Under the pieces are notes generated by a model. That model made no database searches and was not told where the DNA came from. It saw only the letters and a program-made list of their open reading frames with translations. This document shows, in pieces, positions 58,937 to 64,000 of a DNA stretch of 64,000 bases. A program made the translations under genes and the position numbers. The DNA is from Sthenelais limicola (Eukaryota; Annelida; Polychaeta; Phyllodocida; Sigalionidae): assembly GCA_942159475.1 (NCBI GenBank), contig OW804097.1:37894298-37958297 (forward strand), read 5' to 3'. Position 1 is the stretch's first letter; every line of letters begins with the position of its first letter.

Positions 58937-59154
58937 GGTTGGTCGGACTGTCGCCACCTAGCGTTGGTCTTCTCTACCTGCCAGGTTCCCGCACCGGTGA
59001 CAGTCACTTACTCCTTGGCTACCAACCTCACCACACCTTCACTTACTCCTATTTCACGTGTGAAAAATTCTTTGTTTAATAAATAGGGCGGTCACTTGAC
59101 AGCCGGCCATCAAGGCAAAGTTCCCCTTCTAGTTATTTTTCCACTCACTATTTA
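58856..59154 (+). repeat. B1-A2-B2 terminal block of DIRS-order element
   Basis: B1 core 58856-58893, A2 58894-59072, a 44-base stretch, then B2 core 59117-59154. B2 appears to be the full B repeat including the 44 bases before its core (with a TTTAATAAA signal near 59074), whereas B1 lacks them. That suggests the deletion that cut off the recombinase also removed the start of B1. Confidence 0.85.
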
Positions 59155-59546
59155 TATATATATATCCTTGCGTTTTGAAGGTCATCCAATCGAGTATATT
59201 TAGTTACTTTACTGGTAATTATCTACCCAGAAATATTGCAAACTTTTTTATTTTCAAACATAAATAATTTTATCAAACATAAAATATATAAGTTGTTTTA
59301 GATGGCCTTCATGTTTACCCCCATTGGAATCCGCTTAATCTCATCTTTTCAAATATGATGATATCTCAAAATATGTTTTTTGCGACTTGTGACTCATTTT
59401 CCTAAAACACATCACATATTCTATAGATACAGCATAACTTAGTTGAGCTTAAAACACTACCAGGACTAATCCCAGCGACCACATGATAAGCCTAAGCAGC
59501 TTATTTCATGCAATGTTTTCTTCGTGTTGGAGCCAACGGTGCTCAG

Positions 59547-59781
59547 GGGTCAGATTTTCAGAAAATGTACAATTCATCTTCGCCAATCTTCTCAAATAAC
59601 CCACATTTCAGACGAAAATAAAGTTCAAAATACAATTCAACCTAACCAAACAGATTGCTAGAATCAATGCAATGCCAGATATACTCGGATTTACCTAGCA
59701 TTGACCAAATTGCAGCCCACTTTAGCACAATTTACTAAATGTGTATATCTGCCAATTGTACAGTTTCTGATAATCTGACCC
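59547..59781 (-). mobile_element. Family A copy
   Basis: Full length, of the subtype with CAACCTAACCAAACAG. Confidence 0.8.
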
Positions 59782-60137
59782 ATATGTGTTTATGTTGTAC
59801 CCTGATCGTAACATACGTGGCGATGCCCGGAGTCCTAGTCATAACTGGAACACATTATATGCATGGAGAACTGTCCCTGGCACCTGCTCTGGGTTATAAA
59901 CATTACCGATGATCCCTTAATGTACCTGCTAGGCAAGCACATCACAAGATGCTGGTCTATTTCATTGATGGTGTTTGCGATTTGGATGTGTATAAAACAC
60001 ATGCAATGTTGTAATCAGCGCTCAGGTTTCTATCGACCTGGGCGTTTGCTTTTACTCCCAACATGTTAATGTAAACTATAATGGTGTCATTATTGTCTCT
60101 TTACAGATTGATTTCATGCTTAGTAAAATAAACATAT
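59782..60137. other. No feature recognised
   Basis: A 68-codon frame at 59863 has no known motif. Confidence 0.45.
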
Positions 60138-60195
60138 GGGTCAGTTCATCAGGAAATGTACGATTCGCAGCTCGATACATCTAGTAAAATCTGTA
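60138..60195 (+). mobile_element. Family A fragment fused to B fragment
   Basis: Left 58 bases of A run straight into the last part of B (60197-60265). Confidence 0.6.
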
Positions 60196-60196
60196 G

Positions 60197-60265
60197 TAAC
60201 TATCGTTGGAATCTGCTGGATCTGATCTTTTCAAATATAAGTGTATCTCAAGACCCATTTTGGTT
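60197..60265 (+). mobile_element. Family B fragment
   Basis: CTATCGTTGGAATCTGCTGG to CAAGACCCATTTTGG, the last third without the terminus. Confidence 0.6.
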
Positions 60266-60589
60266 TAGTTTCATCATGACACTTTATATTTTATGAACTT
60301 TTCTGGGTTCAACCTCTCCCTAAAAAGACTTGACTTTATTATAGAATGGTGCCTTCAACATTAACCAAACCATCTCATGTCATTTGCTAACTATCATCAA
60401 ATCATACTGACTCGGATCAATTAACCTTAAATTATTGTTGTATAAAAGCCAGGAATATCACCAGTGAGGCTAATATAATTTTGTAGTCAACTTAGTCTGT
60501 AACAGGGCACAATGAAAAACAATAGTTGAGATATCATGATATCATGATTATATATCACCTCATAGAGAAAGCAAACTACATTGTAATAG

Positions 60590-60685
60590 GGGGCTTGCAT
60601 AGCCGCCATTTTTAATCTTCATTCGCATGCAATTATGGGACTAATGGTACAGTATAAAATCTATAGAAAACATGCCATGTTCCAT
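60590..60685 (+). mobile_element. Family H left part, running into minisatellite
   Basis: Matches 39925-40015 (GCTTGCATAGCCGCCATTTT... CATGCCATGTTC). The polypyrimidine array starts exactly where homology stops. Confidence 0.65.
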
Positions 60686-61650
60686 CCCCCTCCCCCTGTC
60701 CATCCCCCTCCCCTTCTCTACCCCCCTCCCATTCTCCACCCCCTCCCCCTGTCCATCCCCCTCCCCTTCTCTACCCCCCTCCCCTTCTCCACCCCCCTCC
60801 CCTTCTCCATCCCCCTCCCCTTCTCCATTCCCCTCCCTTCTGTATCCCCTCCCCTTCTCCATCCCCCTCCCCTCCTCTACCCCCCTCCCCTTCTCCATCC
60901 CCCTCCCCTCCTCTACCCCCATCCCCTTCTCCATCCCCCTCCCCCTGTCCATCCCCCTCCCCTTCTCTACCCCCCTCCCCTTCTCCATCCCCCTCCCCTT
61001 CTCCATTCCCCTCCCTTCCCTCCCTTCCCTCCCCTTCTCCATCCCCCTCCCATTCTCCATCCCCCTCCCCTTCTCTATCCCCCTCCCCTTATCCATCCCC
61101 CTCCCCCTTTCCATCCCCATCCCCTTCTCTATCCCCCTCCTCCCTTTCCATTCCCCTCCCCCTCCCCTTCTCCATCCCCTTCTCTATCCCTCTCCCGTTC
61201 TCCATCCCCCTCCCCCTTTCCATCCCCATCCCCTTCTCTATCCCTCTCTCCTTCTCCATCCCCATCCCCTTCTCTATCCCCCTCCTCCCTCTCCATTCCC
61301 CTCCCCCTCCCCTTCTCCATCCCCTTCTCTATCCCTCTCCCGTTCTCCATCCCCCTCCCCCTTTCCATCCCCATCCCCTTCTCTATCCCTCTCCACCTCT
61401 CCATCCCCCTCCACCTCCTCCCTCTCATCATCCTCTATCATCCCCTCTCCCTCCTCCTCTCTCCCCTCCCCTTGTCCCCCTCCTCCCCCACCCCCCTCCC
61501 CCTCCTCCCCCTCCTCCTCCTTCACCCTCTCTCCCTCCACCTCATCCTCATCCACCTTCTCCACATCCCCCTCCTCTTCCTCCCCCTCCTCCTCCTCTTC
61601 CTCTCGCTACTCCTCCTCCTTCACTCCCTCCCCTCCCCCTCTCTCTTCTA
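60680..61650 (+). repeat. Polypyrimidine minisatellite, about 1 kb
   Basis: Units around 18 bases of the form CCCCTTCTCCATCCCCCT and variants; the plus strand is nearly pure C/T for close to 1 kb. It begins within a family H copy (after CATGCCATGTTC) and ends beside a B fragment. Two 347-codon frames are artefacts. Such tracts can form triplex (H-DNA). Confidence 0.95.
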
Positions 61651-61686
61651 TAGTGGATATGTTGGAGCGAGATTGTGAGGTGAAAT

Positions 61687-61816
61687 GCATGGATATATTT
61701 ATTACATTGTCCTGAAATTTGGTACATGTATTCAAGTTACGAGAAGCATTAAGCATCCTAAACTTAGCAAAATAGCAATTTTGAAACTTGTGACTCATTT
61801 TCCTGAAACAAATCAC
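61687..61816 (-). mobile_element. Family B fragment
   Basis: Follows the polypyrimidine array; matches the 25430-25626 subtype and ends CTGAAACAAATCAC. Confidence 0.7.
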
Positions 61817-62558
61817 ACATTTCCCCCCGCTCGTCAATATTAATACTTTCTCAGATTCGCCAACATTCATTCATTGAATTAGAAGCAGAAGCAGTATGAT
61901 TATGTAAACCAACACATCTGTATTTGTTCCCGACAGTTCCTCTATCTGTATCTGTAGATATTGCTGCCAAGCAAGAGCTCCTACTGGTACTAGAGAAGAT
62001 GCAGAAATAACACCTTAGCCTCAGGGTAATGTCACTTTAATTATCTCTTGAAAAAATGGAACGAACGAGACGGAAGTAATGAGGGGGAAATGGCTTCGGT
62101 GTTTGATAATCAGCTCAGCTCAGTAGCACTTCTTTTCCTTAAGGCTACCATCGGGAAATGGTTCATATAGATATTATATCTATAATATTGATTATTATAT
62201 CTATAGTTTCGATGTACGTACCGTGTATTTTCCACACATGTAATATGTTTCATGTTAGATTATATAATATATAAATCAAAGTGTAATACTCAATGACATA
62301 TATGTAAGAGCACGACGCGAATTATCGATAGTTAACTCATTTGTTTTTATGTCTTTTAGAATATGAATCGAAGCAAAAACGCTTATGAATATAGTGAAAA
62401 GGATTTTGATGTATCTATCATGTCTACGTTCTTATGTCTAAAAATGGAATAACTTAACGTCTTTGCCTTATCAGGCAACTTCTGAGAATACCAACGCTTG
62501 TCGCTGAAATGTATTTCTGTTGTCCTGAATAAACATAATTTAAAAATCAAATCAATTA
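61817..62558. other. No feature recognised
   Basis: Contains TTATATCTATAATATTGATT direct-repeat wording at 62170-62205 and otherwise ordinary AT-rich DNA. Confidence 0.4.
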
Positions 62559-62562
62559 ATAT

Positions 62563-62994
62563 GTGATGTGCCTCAGTTAAATGAATTACAAGTCGCAAAA
62601 AATGATATTTTTCAAAGTGTTACTTTTACAAGATCTCTTTATTGATGTGTTCTGATTCTTGGAGGGTTTAGCGCCTTCAGTCATATAAATATATATATAC
62701 GTACCAAATTCCAGGAAAATGCATTAAATATATCCATGCATTTCTAAGGTGATCGTATAGAGTGTATTTAGCTACGTCACTAACTTTCTACTTAAATATC
62801 GATCATGAAATATTCCAAACTTGTTTTTTTCAAAAATGAAAATATCAAACTAAAAACATAAAAATATACATTAATTTATCTATGTCCTACTGTTTACTAT
62901 CATTTGAATTGCCTTGATCTAACCTTTTTAAATATGATATTATCTCAAAATCATTTGTTTGCGACTTGTAACTCATTTGACTAAAACACATCAC
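62563..62994 (+). mobile_element. Family B copy, TSD ATAT
   Basis: ATAT at 62559-62562 and 62995-62998; longest complete copy, 432 bases. Confidence 0.9.
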
Positions 62995-63124
62995 ATATAT
63001 GGAAATATTATCAGAAATTAGAATTATGCCCCACCCTTGTGAATTAGGGTTCTTTTATATAATATGGATGCATGCATGTGCACGTTTCTTAGAATTACAT
63101 TCATTCTAATTTCAAAATACATGT

Positions 63125-63359
63125 GGGTCAGATTTTCAGAGAATGTACAATTGGCAGCTGTACACATTTAGTAAATTCTGCTAAATTCTGCTACAATTTG
63201 GTCAATACTAGGTAAATTTGGGTATATTTGGCATTGCGTTGAATCTAGCATTCTGTTTGGTAAGGTTGAACTGTATTTTGAACTTTATTTTTGTCTGAAA
63301 TGTGGGTTATTTGAGAGGATTGGTGAAGGTGAATTGTACATTTTCTGAAAATCTGACCC
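63125..63359 (+). mobile_element. Family A copy
   Basis: Full length, clean termini. Confidence 0.85.
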
Positions 63360-63473
63360 ATACAATTGTCCAGTATTTATCATTTAACAGTGGTAATAGC
63401 ATTGGTTCTTTTGTAAGACCACTGTCCAGAAATCCCTATGGATTTTAATTGCAGCACAGCAGCATCGTCATCT

Positions 63474-63711
63474 GGGTGAAATCGCCAGAAAATGTACAAT
63501 TCATCTTTACCAATCCTCTCAAATAACCCAAATTTAAGACAAAAATCGGGATCAAAATACAGTTCAACATAACCTAACCGATTGTTTTAATCAGGGTAAT
63601 ACTAAATATACTCAGATATACCTAGTGTTGACGATTTTACGGTCTAATTTAGCCGAATTACTAAATGTGTTGATCTGCCAATTGTACATTTTCTGAAAGT
63701 CTGCATGACCC
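63474..63711 (-). mobile_element. Family A copy, TSD ATCT
   Basis: ATCT at 63470-63473 and 63712-63715. Confidence 0.85.
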
Positions 63712-63823
63712 ATCTGAAACTGCAATAGATTTGGCTTAGTTCCCTCAGCAGTAGAGGATAACAAGGGATAAAGATAGGAATTGTATCCCACGTTGTACGA
63801 CCCCTCCCAATATTTTACTGATA

Positions 63824-63906
63824 GGTGAGATCTTCAGAAAATGTCCAATCGGTAGATCTACATATTTAGGAAATTCTGCTAAATTAGACCGAAAAATCGT
63901 CAACAC
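63824..63906 (+). mobile_element. Family A fragment fused to B fragment
   Basis: Left third of A, then family B sequence from about 63905 to the window end. Confidence 0.65.
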
Positions 63907-64000
63907 TAATAATCTAATAAGTATTTCTAGATTTTAAGTTTGATATTTTTGTTTTTGAAAAAAAAAGTTTCCAATATTTCTTGGGTTCAATAAACAGTAA
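63905..64000 (-). mobile_element. Family B fragment at window end
   Basis: AATCTAATAAGTATTTCTAG subtype shared with the copies at 882 and 32845; continues past the window. Confidence 0.7.

Larger units (their letters stand above)
55231..59154 (+). mobile_element. DIRS-order (Ngaro/PAT-type) tyrosine-recombinase retrotransposon, defective
   Basis: A 3.9-kb element with split direct repeats in the order A1 - genes - B1 - A2 - B2. A1 is 55231-55410 and A2 58894-59072; they differ at about two bases and one A indel. B1 core is 58856-58893 and B2 core 59117-59154, 37 of 38 bases alike. This arrangement is known from Ngaro and PAT elements, which integrate through a circular intermediate using a tyrosine recombinase and make no target duplication. 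Inside are a gag-like frame with a CCCH/zinc-knuckle end, a pol region with reverse transcriptase and a recombinase fused to it. The pol thumb/RNase H region, the recombinase C-terminus and the first part of B1 are missing. It sits in a family B element, whose halves resume on each side. Near-identical repeats imply recent insertion; the broken genes imply it moved with help in trans. Confidence 0.9.
54425..59415 (+). mobile_element. Family B copy holding three nested insertions, TSD ATAT
   Basis: ATAT at 54421-54424 and 59416-59419 brackets 5 kb. B segments are 54425-54464, 54695-54740, 55162-55230 and 59155-59415; between them lie an A copy, a LINE tail and the DIRS-order element. Confidence 0.85.

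Noticed and set aside
60635..61715. Two 347-codon proline/serine-rich frames and several Glu/Gly-rich minus frames
   Set aside because: They are readings of a polypyrimidine array whose unit is a multiple of three.
1..64000. CRISPR array, bacterial operons, phage or plasmid features
   Set aside because: No direct-repeat/spacer array, no Shine-Dalgarno-led gene clusters; all recognised content is eukaryotic mobile DNA.

Overview
This 64-kb window reads as intergenic DNA from an AT-rich animal genome, most likely an aquatic invertebrate. I found no convincing host gene, tRNA, rRNA or CRISPR array. Almost everything recognisable is mobile DNA: miniature inverted-repeat elements, decayed LINE fragments, one tyrosine-recombinase (DIRS-order) retrotransposon, minisatellites and palindromes. 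The split-direct-repeat retroelement, the LINE 3' ends with AATAAA signals and short tandem tails, and a (GAGT)n-tailed SINE-like repeat of a type I associate with molluscs and brachiopods all fit an animal; the phylum is not settled by the sequence.

Two short families dominate. Family A (about 235 bp, termini GGGTCAGATTTTCAGAAAAT, roughly 41 copies or pieces) shows exact 4-bp target duplications in 14 copies. Family B (about 350-430 bp, termini GTGATGTGTTTCAGGAAAAT, roughly 27 copies or pieces) shows exact 4-bp A/T duplications in 9 copies. They insert into each other. Smaller families are C (about 450 bp, packed with AGAGCG-type words, TTAA borders), F (160-210 bp), H, I and J, plus single palindromic elements at 9146-9274, 10760-11102 and 35206-35573.

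Layout: 1-18.5 kb holds A and B copies, a minus-strand LINE with a 3' hairpin (5263-6245), a one-ended heptamer repeat (4273-4592), and C and J copies. From 18.5 to 23.5 kb two inverted arms of about 0.67-0.86 kb flank 3.4 kb that carries, on the minus strand, a broken open reading frame resembling an uncharacterised protein family common in invertebrate genomes. From 24 to 40 kb there are dense A/B copies, a broken LINE reverse transcriptase (29.4-30.5 kb), a solo terminal repeat of the DIRS-like element containing a 33-unit 9-bp minisatellite (33.67-34.18 kb), and a B copy split by two insertions (37.3-39.1 kb). From 40 to 43.8 kb C copies lie in tandem, one of them split by a 1.6-kb foldback-like element whose ends are heptamer arrays. 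From 44 to 64 kb there are more A/B copies, LINE tails, the 3.9-kb DIRS-order element (55231-59154) inside a B copy that also holds an A copy and a LINE tail, and a 1-kb polypyrimidine minisatellite (60680-61650).

No working transposase is visible, so A, B, C, F, H and J must have been moved by enzymes coded elsewhere. The retroelement has near-identical terminal repeats but broken genes, so it probably arrived already defective. Coordinates of repeat ends are read by eye; those with matching target duplications are exact, others are good to about 10 bases.
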